NCBI GenBank assembly: GCA_018701395.1
Contig: JABIWU010000040.1
Location: forward strand, 1-49,492
From: Phycisphaerae bacterium
GTDB lineage: Bacteria > Planctomycetota > Phycisphaerae > Phycisphaerales > SM1A02
Length of the DNA stretch: 49,492 nt
Direction of reading: 5' to 3'
The number at the start of each line of letters is the position of its first letter. Positions within the stretch are counted from its first letter, which is position 1. The notes below the pieces were generated by a model. The model was not told the origin of the DNA and ran no database searches. It was given only the letters and a program-made list of their open reading frames with translations. Of the stretch, positions 15,570 to 23,532 are shown piece by piece. Position numbers and translations under genes: made by a program.

Positions 15570-18500
15570 ATGCTTGTTATTCACGCCAACTGGAACGCTG
15601 GCCAACTTCACCTATGGGCTGAATCGTTGGACGAGTTTTGCGCATTGCCTAATTCAATTAACGCTTCCACCATTGCAAATGCACCACATGATGTACACAA
15701 TCTCGGTCTTGAGCGTGGCACGAGCGTTTCAATTTCAACCGATAGCACAACGGCACATTCATTTGCAGTTGCGGCAAGTACTTTGTTGGAGGCGCTTTTA
15801 AGTGCTGGAATTGAACTTGGACGATTTGAAGAATCCAATTTACAGTTGAAATTACCGCATGATTTGCTCGGCCCTTGGCCGAGCGATAGATTGAAAAGCA
15901 TCATGGGCGAACATGACCAAGCTAGCGAACCGCTGCTCGGCGAATTTTCTGTTCCTACAGTTGCTGTGCATCCAGCAGAAGCGCACAAGATTGTAAATAT
16001 CCTTTCACATCATGCCTGTGACGAGAAATTTGAAGTCGGCCAATCAGTTCACTTTTGGTCAAGCGCAGGCCAATTAGTTATTGACTTACTTATTGACCAA
16101 CGATTTATTCCAACTTTGTTACAAGTCGACCGTAAACATTTGTCAGCAAAGTGGACACCTTGGCTGCATGATGAAGAAGTTGTCGAACGTTTTGGATTAC
16201 TTCTTCGCGCTATGCCCCCAATTGCAAGATGCACTGCCGACGACGGCCGAATTTTACTTGAGTCGGCTTTGGAAGATATGACAAACGGTATTGTCAGAGA
16301 CATTCTCATCGAAGACGAATTTGTAGACGCTATTGAAGATTGGGACCCATCAGATGATGCGCATGTGGCATGGCTTTCAGCATTGTTGCACGATCAAAGC
16401 TCTGTTATTGGAAGCCCAGACCGATTGTTAAGCATATTCACTGATGCTCGTAGGTGGCTTGGAAGACTGTGCGATGTTGGTGAAGATTTATCTTGGCGCT
16501 TACTTTTAGAACTTCACGAACCAGATACAGCAGCAAGTGAATGGAAACTAACTTATGCGTTGCAATCTGCAGAAGATGCATCACGCGAAGTTTCTGCAGT
16601 TGAAGTTTGGAGCGAGTCAGGAAGTGAAGGCGGAAGTGATGATCGGCTTCCAGAATTGTTCTTAAATGAACTTGATCGCGCTGCAATGTTGTACCCAAAA
16701 CTTGAAGCATCACTCGAAGAATCAACACCGTGCGAAATTATACTTACGACCGTCGAAGCACATCGTTTTTTAGTTGAATATCTTCCATTACTAGAGGAAT
16801 CTGGCTTTAGAACTTCCGTGCCTCTTTGGTGGGGAAGTGATCAAAGCACTCTAAGTGCTAATTTGCATATTGAATCTCCATCACTTGAAGTCGCACTTTC
16901 AGAACGCGCCGAGGGGACATTTGGATCAACCTCAGTGCTTGGACTTAACGCAATCGTAGAATGTAATTGGCAAGTAGCAGTTGGCGATCATTTACTGTCG
17001 CAAGAAGAATTTGAAGAATTACTAAAACAAAATCAACCCCTTGTACAAGTACAAGGCAAATGGATACATTTGCATAGGGGCGCGATTGAAGAAGCAAAAC
17101 GTTTGTTCGCAGACGGTATCCAATCTAAAATGCAACTTCTTGAGGCGCTTCGTTTGGCGCAAGGAGACGGCGAAACATTACACGCACTTTCAATTGGCGG
17201 CTTGACCGCAACGGGTTGGGTGCATGAGTTGCTTGAATCAACAACAGACAGTGAATCCCTTCCAGAGATCCAACAGCCACCAAAATTTGAAGGCCAATTA
17301 CGCCCTTACCAATTGACAGGCTTACGCTGGATGGCATTCCTCTCTAAATTCGGCATTGGAACTTGTCTTGCGGATGACATGGGTCTTGGTAAAACAATTC
17401 AATTGATTGCACTTCTGCAACATGAGCGAATCGAAGAAGGCGCAGGAGTTGGTCCAACACTTTTGGTTGTGCCTACTTCAGTGATTGGTAACTGGGAACG
17501 CGAACTTGATAAATTCTCTCCAGAAATAAAAGTGCATGTTCATCACGGAATCGACCGACCACTTGAGGACGAGTTCAGAGATATTGTTGCTGGAACAGAT
17601 ATCATAATTACGACGTATGGTTTGGTGCACCGTGACCGCGAAACGTTAAATTCAATTTCGTGGCATCGGGTGGCTCTTGACGAAGCGCAATACATCAAAA
17701 ACCCTCCAACGAAACAAGCGCAATCAATTAGAGCATTGAAAGCGTGGCACCGTGTAGCTTTGACAGGTACTCCTGTTGAAAACAGACTCATTGAACTTTG
17801 GTCAATCATGGAGTTTTTAAACCCAGGTTATCTTGGGCCTGCTGCAACATTTAAACGAACGATTGCAAGACCAATCGAACAACGCCGCGATCCAAAACGT
17901 TCTGAACAATTACGAAGAATGGTTCAGCCATTCGTACTTCGCCGGCTGAAGACAGACGCGACAGTTATTGACGATTTGCCAGATTGCGTACAGACAAAAG
18001 AATATGCAAACCTAACAGCCGAACAAGCGGGCATCTACGAACAAGTAGTTAATAAAATGGTAAGCGAAGTCGAGCGTTCTGAAGGAATTCAACGCAGAGG
18101 CCTTGTGTTATCAACACTTGTCAAACTGAAACAAGTCTGCAACCACCCGGGGCATTACTCACAAGCGGGTCATCGCGATGGAGTCACATTGAGTGGCTCA
18201 TCTGCCCCTGGTTTACAGTCTGCACGTTCTGGAAAATCAAAACGGTTGATGTCGCTTCTTGAAGAAGTTATTGCAACTGGCGAAAAAGCATTGGTTTTTA
18301 CGCAATTTAGAGAAATGGGTCGCCTTCTTTCCGCGATGATTCAACACGACTTAGAGTGTGAAACATTATTTTTACACGGCGGAACACCTCCGAAAAGAAG
18401 ACAGCAATTTATCGATCGATTCCAAGCAGACGATGGTAATGTTCCCATCTTTATTCTGTCACTCAAAGCCGGTGGTGTTGGGTTGAACCTTACAGCGGCG

Positions 18501-18773
18501 AATCACGTTTTTCACTATGACCGTTGGTGGAATCCTGCCATTGAAAACCAGGCTACTGATCGTGCGTTTAGAATCGGGCAAACTAAAACTGTGCATGTAC
18601 ATAAATTCGTTTGCACAGGAACACTTGAAGAGCGCATCGATCAAATGATTGAACAAAAAATGGAACTCGCTGAGAATATCGTCGGCTCCGGCGAACAGTG
18701 GTTATCTCAACTTTCAGCTGGGCAACTGCGGGATATGCTCGTATTGCGAGAATCTGCATTGGATCAAGAGTAA
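15570..18773 (+). CDS. SNF2-family (DEAD/H) DNA-dependent ATPase
   Basis: A 1,067-aa bacterial SNF2/HepA-group protein. Start at 15570 is preferred over 15555 because GGAGG (15561-15565 region) precedes it at good spacing. Residues 1-570 form a bacterial SNF2-associated N-terminal region. The ATPase core has LADDMGLGKT (Walker A, about 598-607), DEAQYIKN (motif II, about 705), LTGTPVENRLIELW (III) and FVLRRLKT. Lobe 2 has LSLKAGGVGLNLT, DRWWNPAIENQATDRAFRIGQT (V-VI; the arginine finger is in the last part). It is expected to translocate on double-stranded DNA and remodel protein-DNA complexes. It overlaps the SWIM gene by one base (TAATG). No nuclease or methyltransferase lies nearby, so a defence role is not indicated. 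Confidence 0.93.
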   Translation: MLVIHANWNAGQLHLWAESLDEFCALPNSINASTIANAPHDVHNLGLERGTSVSISTDSTTAHSFAVAASTLLEALLSAGIELGRFEESNLQLKLPHDLLGPWPSDRLKSIMGEHDQASEPLLGEFSVPTVAVHPAEAHKIVNILSHHACDEKFEVGQSVHFWSSAGQLVIDLLIDQRFIPTLLQVDRKHLSAKWTPWLHDEEVVERFGLLLRAMPPIARCTADDGRILLESALEDMTNGIVRDILIEDEFVDAIEDWDPSDDAHVAWLSALLHDQSSVIGSPDRLLSIFTDARRWLGRLCDVGEDLSWRLLLELHEPDTAASEWKLTYALQSAEDASREVSAVEVWSESGSEGGSDDRLPELFLNELDRAAMLYPKLEASLEESTPCEIILTTVEAHRFLVEYLPLLEESGFRTSVPLWWGSDQSTLSANLHIESPSLEVALSERAEGTFGSTSVLGLNAIVECNWQVAVGDHLLSQEEFEELLKQNQPLVQVQGKWIHLHRGAIEEAKRLFADGIQSKMQLLEALRLAQGDGETLHALSIGGLTATGWVHELLESTTDSESLPEIQQPPKFEGQLRPYQLTGLRWMAFLSKFGIGTCLADDMGLGKTIQLIALLQHERIEEGAGVGPTLLVVPTSVIGNWERELDKFSPEIKVHVHHGIDRPLEDEFRDIVAGTDIIITTYGLVHRDRETLNSISWHRVALDEAQYIKNPPTKQAQSIRALKAWHRVALTGTPVENRLIELWSIMEFLNPGYLGPAATFKRTIARPIEQRRDPKRSEQLRRMVQPFVLRRLKTDATVIDDLPDCVQTKEYANLTAEQAGIYEQVVNKMVSEVERSEGIQRRGLVLSTLVKLKQVCNHPGHYSQAGHRDGVTLSGSSAPGLQSARSGKSKRLMSLLEEVIATGEKALVFTQFREMGRLLSAMIQHDLECETLFLHGGTPPKRRQQFIDRFQADDGNVPIFILSLKAGGVGLNLTAANHVFHYDRWWNPAIENQATDRAFRIGQTKTVHVHKFVCTGTLEERIDQMIEQKMELAENIVGSGEQWLSQLSAGQLRDMLVLRESALDQE

Positions 18774-19612
18774 TGAGCAAGCCAACAACTACGCGAAAAG
18801 GTAAGCCGAGCATGAAACTCAAAACTTCGTTAGAAGATTTGCGAATTCACACACCATCAACTTGGGTAATTGATTCAATTGAAAAGAATTTTTCGATGGA
18901 CCGTTTGGTTGCAGGTCAAAATTATGCAATGGATGGCCAGATTCGTTTACTAAAAATGACGAAGGGTTTGATTACATCTAAGGTGCAGTGCACAGAAGAA
19001 AAACCATTTCGATTGGAAATTGATATTCCAGTTTTATCTTCAGATGAGTGGACGAAAGTTTCCAAGCGAATGGCAGGGGAAGCACGAATTGCTGCTCGTT
19101 TGTCTGCGGGGAAAATACCATCAAGTCTTGCAATGATGATGCATGATTGTGGGCAATCTTCTTTTGCAGATGTAATTACTGTTCGGTGTGGTTGTCGCGA
19201 TAAAAATCCGTGTAAACACGCTGCCGCTGCATTGTTTTTAACAGCGCAGCGTTTGCTAGCTTTTCCTTTGTCTTATTTTGAGTTGAAGGGTACGGATAAA
19301 GACGATTTGTTAATTAAACTTCGGCAAGCGAGAACACTTGAAGCAAAGGGCGAAGCAAGAGCGCACGCGAGTATTCGCGAAGATGATTTGCCAGATTTAC
19401 CCCCGCTTGAAGAGTGCTTAGAAGATTTTTGGCGTTCGCCGCATTCAACCAAAGATGCAGATAGAGCACCAATGCCAACGCACCTTCCTCACACCTTATT
19501 ACGGCGTTTAGGAATTTCGCCAATGAACGGGAAATTTCCGATGGCAGGGCTGTTAGAGACAATTTATGACGATGTTTCAACTTCAGCTCGGAAACAGCGA
19601 CGAGATTCTTGA
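18773..19612 (+). CDS. SWIM zinc-finger protein, partner of the SNF2 ATPase
   Basis: A 279-aa protein starting at the ATG that overlaps the SNF2 stop (TAATG). Residues about 120-160 carry the SWIM signature CxCx5CxH in VRCGCRDKNPCKHAAAALF, a zinc-binding motif found with SNF2 ATPases in bacteria and archaea. The remainder is helical, with a proline-rich segment near 215-250 and a basic C-terminal end (ARKQRRDS). SWIM domains bind DNA or protein; direct coupling to the SNF2 gene suggests a two-component chromatin-like remodeller or repair factor. Exact role unknown. Confidence 0.88.
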   Translation: MSKPTTTRKGKPSMKLKTSLEDLRIHTPSTWVIDSIEKNFSMDRLVAGQNYAMDGQIRLLKMTKGLITSKVQCTEEKPFRLEIDIPVLSSDEWTKVSKRMAGEARIAARLSAGKIPSSLAMMMHDCGQSSFADVITVRCGCRDKNPCKHAAAALFLTAQRLLAFPLSYFELKGTDKDDLLIKLRQARTLEAKGEARAHASIREDDLPDLPPLEECLEDFWRSPHSTKDADRAPMPTHLPHTLLRRLGISPMNGKFPMAGLLETIYDDVSTSARKQRRDS

Positions 19613-19884
19613 AACGACGGTTCTGGGCTTTTGCTGAAGTCGTACAAAGTTATTTGCATTTTTATTTCTGAAGTTGTAAATAAGCTCAAGAGTACAAAAG
19701 GACCTGAATTGAGGCATCTACACAGTTTCTCGAAAGAAATACTTTCGGCAGGTACTTATCTTTGTATGTCAAATAGCATCTAAGTTATTGGACGTACAAT
19801 TTTTTGTTGTTGTGGCAAAAGTAGGGTCAAAAACCCGCCGATAGGTTCACAGCCCCAAGTACATGAAGGCACGGAAAAAACACT
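19613..19884. other. Intergenic region after the SWIM gene
   Basis: No gene seen. A 6-bp hairpin CGAAAG/CTTTCG (19731-19747) and a small GGGT/ACCC hairpin (19824-19836) are present. The second lies just ahead of the small orphan gene at 19885 and could be part of its leader. No riboswitch consensus recognised. Confidence 0.35.
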
Positions 19885-20142
19885 ATGAATAACAGTAACA
19901 AATCATCAGAACATGTCCGCCCAATGCTAGAAGCAATGGCTCGATCTATCGATGCTGCAAGGGCGAAACGTACAGCACCAGAGAAAAGCGCGTGGTCCGG
20001 GTCGTCGGAGGGGACGACCTCGACAAACGCTAACTTTATGATTGGTTCGCCAGTTGCAGACAACGGTAATGCAAAAGCGCAACCAAAATCTCCTGCGAGT
20101 TCTTTCTTTAGAGATAGAGAAGGTTATCGCAAAGCGGGGTAA
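19885..20142 (+). CDS. Small orphan protein, function unknown
   Basis: 85 residues from ATG 19885. N-terminal helix-forming part (HVRPMLEAMARSIDAARAKR) followed by a Ser/Ala/Asn-rich, probably disordered stretch and a C-terminal FFRDREGYRKAG. No signal peptide or transmembrane helix. A strong terminator begins 20 bases after the stop, which supports a real transcription unit. The Shine-Dalgarno is weak. I do not recognise a family. Confidence 0.5.
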   Translation: MNNSNKSSEHVRPMLEAMARSIDAARAKRTAPEKSAWSGSSEGTTSTNANFMIGSPVADNGNAKAQPKSPASSFFRDREGYRKAG

Positions 20143-20162
20143 TATTTTCTGACCCATTTCTG

Positions 20163-20207
20163 AAAAAAAAACGGCTCCCCAAATTAAATGGTGAGCCGTT
20201 TTTTTGT
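20163..20207. terminator. Bidirectional Rho-independent terminator
   Basis: A run of A, then ACGGCTC, a 15-base loop, GAGCCGT and a run of seven T (20163-20205). Read rightward it ends the small orphan gene; read leftward the A run becomes a T run and ends rplS, whose stop is at 20227. A textbook terminator for convergent genes. Confidence 0.9.
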
Positions 20208-20226
20208 GTAGTTTTTTCTTTTTAAA

Positions 20227-20598
20227 TTACGATTTTAAACCGCGACGTCGGTCACGTAATCGCCTTGATTTACCAATTCGGTCACGTAAGAAGTACAACT
20301 TAGCACGGCGGGCATCGCCTTGTCGCACGATTTCAATGTTTGCAATTCGTGGCGAGTGAAGTGGAAAAATTCTTTCAACGCCTTCATTCGCAACGATACG
20401 GCGAACGGTAATGGTTGTATTTACGCCCCGGCCTTTTCTGCCGATGAGAACGCCTTGGAAAATTTGAACGCGTTCTTTATCTCCTTCAACGATGGTGTAA
20501 TGCACATTGATTGTGTCACCTACGCTGAAGTCTGGGAAAAAGTCATCTGCACGAAGTTGATCGGCGGTTACTGATTCGACGGTTTGTTGTTGGCCCAT
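20227..20598 (-). CDS. rplS: 50S ribosomal protein L19
   Basis: 123-aa ribosomal protein at the 30S-50S interface. Recognised from FSVGDTINVHYTIVEGDKER, IQIFQGVLIGRKGRG-like sequence, TITVRRIVANEGVERIFPLHSP, and the C-terminal AKLYFLRDRIGKSRRL. ATG at 20598 is preferred because AGGAAG lies about 10 bases before it; an in-frame ATG at 20616 is possible. Last gene of the rpsP-trmD-rplS operon. The 67-base spacer to trmD holds two hairpins. Confidence 0.97.
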   Translation of the reverse strand: MGQQQTVESVTADQLRADDFFPDFSVGDTINVHYTIVEGDKERVQIFQGVLIGRKGRGVNTTITVRRIVANEGVERIFPLHSPRIANIEIVRQGDARRAKLYFLRDRIGKSRRLRDRRRGLKS

Positions 20599-20621
20599 AG
20601 TGGGACTTCCTTTCATGTTTA

Positions 20622-20668
20622 GTATGCATCTTAAGGAACAGCATACATGTGACTTGAGCCAAAGCTCA
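20622..20668 (-). promoter_or_regulatory. Hairpins between trmD and rplS
   Basis: GTATGC (20622-20627) pairs with GCATAC (20641-20646), and TGAGC (20655-20659) pairs with GCTCA (20664-20668), the latter overlapping the trmD stop. These lie in the short leader of rplS. They may separate trmD and rplS expression, which differ greatly in other bacteria, or bind L19. Read by eye only. Confidence 0.35.
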
Positions 20669-21385
20669 GGGGTCAACTTCCTCTTGTTCGAGCAGTTCTG
20701 GACGACGCGATTTAGTTCGCGAAACCATTTGCTCTTCTCGCCACTTGTCGACGGCACTGTGGTCGCCACTAAGCAGCACTTCTGGCACTTCCTTTTCGTT
20801 CCATACACGGGGACGTGTGTAATGAGGACAGTCGAGCAGGCGTTTGCCTTCACTGCCCCGTTTCGAAAAGGAGTCTTGGTCTGCTGAATCGCAGTTGCCA
20901 AGAGCACCAGGGAGAAGCCGAACTACTGCATCAACAAGAAGCAGTGCTGGGATTTCTCCGCCGCTGAGCACATAGTCTCCTGTACTCAGTTCGAGGGGAT
21001 CTAGAGTTTCAATAACTCGTTCGTCGATCCCTTCATAATGGCCTGCGATTAACAACAAGTGTTTTTCAGAGGCCAGTTGTTCGACTCGCTCTTGTTTCAA
21101 AACTTCACCTTGCGGGGTAAAGTGAATTCGAACGGTCGAACTTTCAATATTCGATTGTCGCTCAACCTCTTGCACTGCGTCGTGCAATGGCTGGCACATC
21201 ATCACCATTCCAGGTCCACCGCCGTAGGGGCGATGATCCACCTTGCGGTGTTTGTTGTCGGACCAATTGCGAATGTCATGCACATGTATTTCAACATGTC
21301 CGCAATCTTGCGCTCGTTTAACGATACTTGTTGCAAGTGTTGCTTCAAGCATCTCTGGGAAGAGTGTAAGGATATCAATCCGCAC
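20666..21385 (-). CDS. trmD: tRNA (guanine37-N1)-methyltransferase
   Basis: 239-aa SPOUT-class enzyme making m1G37 in tRNAs with G at 36, using SAM. It shows MRIDILTLFPEMLE, DHRPYGGGPGMVMMCQPL, GHYEGIDERVIE, the trefoil-knot SAM site LSTGDYVLSGGEIPALLLVDA and a C-terminal CPHYTRP segment. Length normal. Lies directly after rpsP (33-base gap); the rimM gene usually found between them is absent. Confidence 0.97.
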   Translation of the reverse strand: MRIDILTLFPEMLEATLATSIVKRAQDCGHVEIHVHDIRNWSDNKHRKVDHRPYGGGPGMVMMCQPLHDAVQEVERQSNIESSTVRIHFTPQGEVLKQERVEQLASEKHLLLIAGHYEGIDERVIETLDPLELSTGDYVLSGGEIPALLLVDAVVRLLPGALGNCDSADQDSFSKRGSEGKRLLDCPHYTRPRVWNEKEVPEVLLSGDHSAVDKWREEQMVSRTKSRRPELLEQEEVDP

Positions 21386-21418
21386 AATATTCTCCTTGTT
21401 AAACCATGGTCCTTGGAA

Positions 21419-21685
21419 TTAGCTAAGCTTTTTGCCAGGAGTTGGATCAATTTCAACTCGTTTGAGCAAACTAGCTACAGTTCGTGATGGTTGTGCACCA
21501 ACACTTAACCAATAGTCAATTCGGTCAGCTTTAAAACTTAGTTGTTTATCTTCTGGCGCTAATGGATCGAACCAACCTAGTTGTTCAATCACTCTGCCGT
21601 CGCGGGGTGCGCGTTTATCCATTGCGTTAAGTCGGTAGAACGGACGATGTCGCCGTCCCATGCGTTTGAGGCGTAATACCACCAT
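21419..21685 (-). CDS. rpsP: 30S ribosomal protein S16
   Basis: 88-aa protein: MVVLRLKRMGRRHRPFYRLNAMDKRAPRDGR... is the S16 N-terminus in partial form, followed by IEQLGWFDPL and RIDYWLSVGAQPS, both S16 hallmarks. Preceded by AAGGAG at good spacing. First gene of the rpsP-trmD-rplS operon, with an extended -10 promoter about 130 bases upstream. Confidence 0.97.
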   Translation of the reverse strand: MVVLRLKRMGRRHRPFYRLNAMDKRAPRDGRVIEQLGWFDPLAPEDKQLSFKADRIDYWLSVGAQPSRTVASLLKRVEIDPTPGKKLS

Positions 21686-21816
21686 TGGGCATATCTCCTT
21701 ACTTTAGCTTCGTTCGCCAAACCAAAAATGGTTGAACTGCGGACCGTGGAGCATCGATTGGACCATCCAACTGATGCTGTGCGAACCACTTCGCGAAGCG
21801 ATTACTTGAGCCACGT

Positions 21817-21825
21817 ATTATAGCA
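21817..21825 (-). promoter_or_regulatory. Extended -10 promoter for rpsP
   Basis: On the minus strand TGCTATAAT is an exact extended -10 element (TG, one base, TATAAT), with TATAAT at 21822-21817. No TTGACA-like box lies 16-18 bases upstream. Predicted start near 21810 would give a 5' leader of about 125 bases containing a CTTCGCGAAG palindrome. Confidence 0.65.
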
Positions 21826-21882
21826 TTTAATTATCCTTTGGTTTTTTAATCCTTCTAAATCGCTTAATTAGCGGAGGGCTAC

Positions 21883-22548
21883 TTAATGGGTGAGCGACGA
21901 AATGAAAGCAGCGTACTTTGCTGCTCCAATTTGTGCCCATGTAAAGACAACACTGAACATATTTGTCCAAATAAGGAGGAAAAAGAGCAACAAACCCGAC
22001 ATTTGGGCTTGTGGGTGGCGATACCACCCTGCAATGGTATTTGAAAGGTTTGCAAGAATGTTGGAGCCATCAAGTGGGGGCACGGGCAACATATTCAACG
22101 CAAACAAGATGAGGTTCAAAAAGCCACCAGTGAGTAAGAAAATTTCTACGTTGAATCCATTCGAAGTAGAAGTAGCAGTCTGTGGATCAATAATACATCC
22201 TAGAATTGTAAGCACTACAGCAGCGACGAAAAGATTCATCAAAGGTCCCGCTGCCGAGACGAGAATTCGACCCCATTTTCCATGCCGAAATCGATATGGA
22301 TTTACTGGCATCATGCCCCAGGCGATTCCAAGAATAAGAAACATGAGCATTGAAGGAACGCCCATGTGAACAACAGGGTTCGCAGTCATATGCCCAGTAA
22401 CACGTGGTGTATCGTCGCCTTCCCACATTGCAGCCCAGCCATGCGCTAATTCATGAAGCGTAATTGAGGCAATCACCCAAAAAATCCAAGCGACTAGTTC
22501 GGTTCCTCTTCCTGCATTCCACAATTCATGTACCCACCATCCACCCAT
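21883..22548 (-). CDS. M50-family membrane metallopeptidase (site-2-protease-like)
   Basis: 221-aa integral membrane protein with the zinc motif HELAH (His32, Glu33, His36) in the first membrane helix and the third-ligand motif NMLPVPPLDGSNIL near the middle, typical of small M50B proteases (YwhC/SpoIVFB-like without PDZ). Four to five membrane helices are visible. Such proteins cleave membrane-embedded substrates, often in regulated intramembrane proteolysis. Its start touches the stop of the thioredoxin-fold gene, so both share an operon. The ECF sigma/anti-sigma pair is divergent next door; whether it is the substrate is speculation. Confidence 0.88.
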   Translation of the reverse strand: MGGWWVHELWNAGRGTELVAWIFWVIASITLHELAHGWAAMWEGDDTPRVTGHMTANPVVHMGVPSMLMFLILGIAWGMMPVNPYRFRHGKWGRILVSAAGPLMNLFVAAVVLTILGCIIDPQTATSTSNGFNVEIFLLTGGFLNLILFALNMLPVPPLDGSNILANLSNTIAGWYRHPQAQMSGLLLFFLLIWTNMFSVVFTWAQIGAAKYAAFISSLTH

Positions 22549-22854
22549 TTATGACGTTCTCCTAAGTGCTTCTCGAATGTCATCAACACTTGGCAATCCG
22601 CCGCTCCAATTTCGACAACTCGCATTGCCATTTTTAGTAGGTTGAACTCCAAACAAATCCTCATTATTAACCAAAATAGTTGGTGCTCCCCAGCCCAGCC
22701 GAAAGTCATTACTTTCAAGGGACATCAAGTCAACATCTTCGATTTGCAATGAGGGATCAACTTCAACGAGCCGTTTTTTCAGTTCTGGCGTGTTTGGACA
22801 TCCCTCGAAACCGAGAAATGCAATATGTTTTGACGTTGTACAAGATGTGACCAT
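22549..22854 (-). CDS. Thioredoxin-fold (glutaredoxin-like) protein
   Basis: 101 aa from the ATG at 22854. The sequence IAFLGFEGCPNTPELKKRL resembles the active-site region of small glutaredoxin-like proteins (single Cys with a cis-type GxPTILV later: WGAPTILVNNEDLFG). One further Cys lies in GNASCRNW. No good Shine-Dalgarno is present. A longer version starting at 22923 would add a short hydrophobic stretch ending VTSC, a possible lipobox, and would place an 8-base C run inside the coding region. Coupled to the M50 protease gene. Function unknown beyond a redox or thiol role. Confidence 0.7.
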   Translation of the reverse strand: MVTSCTTSKHIAFLGFEGCPNTPELKKRLVEVDPSLQIEDVDLMSLESNDFRLGWGAPTILVNNEDLFGVQPTKNGNASCRNWSGGLPSVDDIREALRRTS

Positions 22855-22926
22855 GAGTATTAGGGGGGGGTATCGTAGTACGAAGTGATTGCGGTAGCAT
22901 CTCTTATAGCGTACGCTGTTCATCAA

Positions 22927-23532
22927 ATGTCTGCAGAATTAGAAAATAGAACTGACGAAGAGCTATTAACGGCGCATATTGAAGGAGATTTTGACGCTTT
23001 TCCAAAATTAATGGACCGATATAAAAATGATTTGTTGCACTTTCTAATCCGCTTTGTCGGCTCTAGAGCAGCGGCAGAAGACGTTTTTCAGGATTCTTTT
23101 CTCCAAATTCACATTTCTGCCGATACATTCGACCCATCACGGCGATTTAAACCGTGGCTTTTTACAATTGCTGCGAACAAAGGTAGGGATTGGCACCGTA
23201 AGCATTCAAAGCGAACAGTATTGTCACTGTCGCAAGATATTGGTGGGGACGGTGAAGGTACGCGCTTCATCGACCTTATGGAAGCGGACCAGGAATTGCC
23301 AGATGCAAAACTTCTCGACATTGAACAAACAAACAGCATCCGTAACGCAGTGGATCAACTGCCGAGCCACCTGCGGGAGATTCTCTTGCTGAGCTATTTT
23401 CAACAAATGAGTTATGTACAAATTGCAGATTCACTGCAAATTCCGCTAGGCACCGTCAAGAGTCGGCTTCACGCCGCCGTTGCTGCATTTAGCCAATCGT
23501 GGCATTCTATTATTAGTGAGGACGATTCATGA
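22927..23532 (+). CDS. ECF-type RNA polymerase sigma factor
   Basis: 201-aa sigma-70 family factor. Region 2 spans about 20-90 (DFDAFPKLMDRYKNDLLHFL, AAAEDVFQDSFLQI, FKPWLFTIAANKGRDWHRK) and region 4 about 130-185 (LPSHLREILLLSYFQQMSYVQIA, with LGTVKSRLHAAV as the -35 reading helix). Region 3 is lacking, as in the extracytoplasmic-function class. Start at ATG 22927. Its stop overlaps the next gene by 4 bases, a membrane protein likely to act as its anti-sigma. Target genes unknown. Confidence 0.94.
   Translation: MSAELENRTDEELLTAHIEGDFDAFPKLMDRYKNDLLHFLIRFVGSRAAAEDVFQDSFLQIHISADTFDPSRRFKPWLFTIAANKGRDWHRKHSKRTVLSLSQDIGGDGEGTRFIDLMEADQELPDAKLLDIEQTNSIRNAVDQLPSHLREILLLSYFQQMSYVQIADSLQIPLGTVKSRLHAAVAAFSQSWHSIISEDDS

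Noticed and set aside
15479-19612. Genomic island at tRNA-Lys
   Set aside because: No integrase in the right place, no repeat of the tRNA end found by eye, and composition looks like that of the neighbours.
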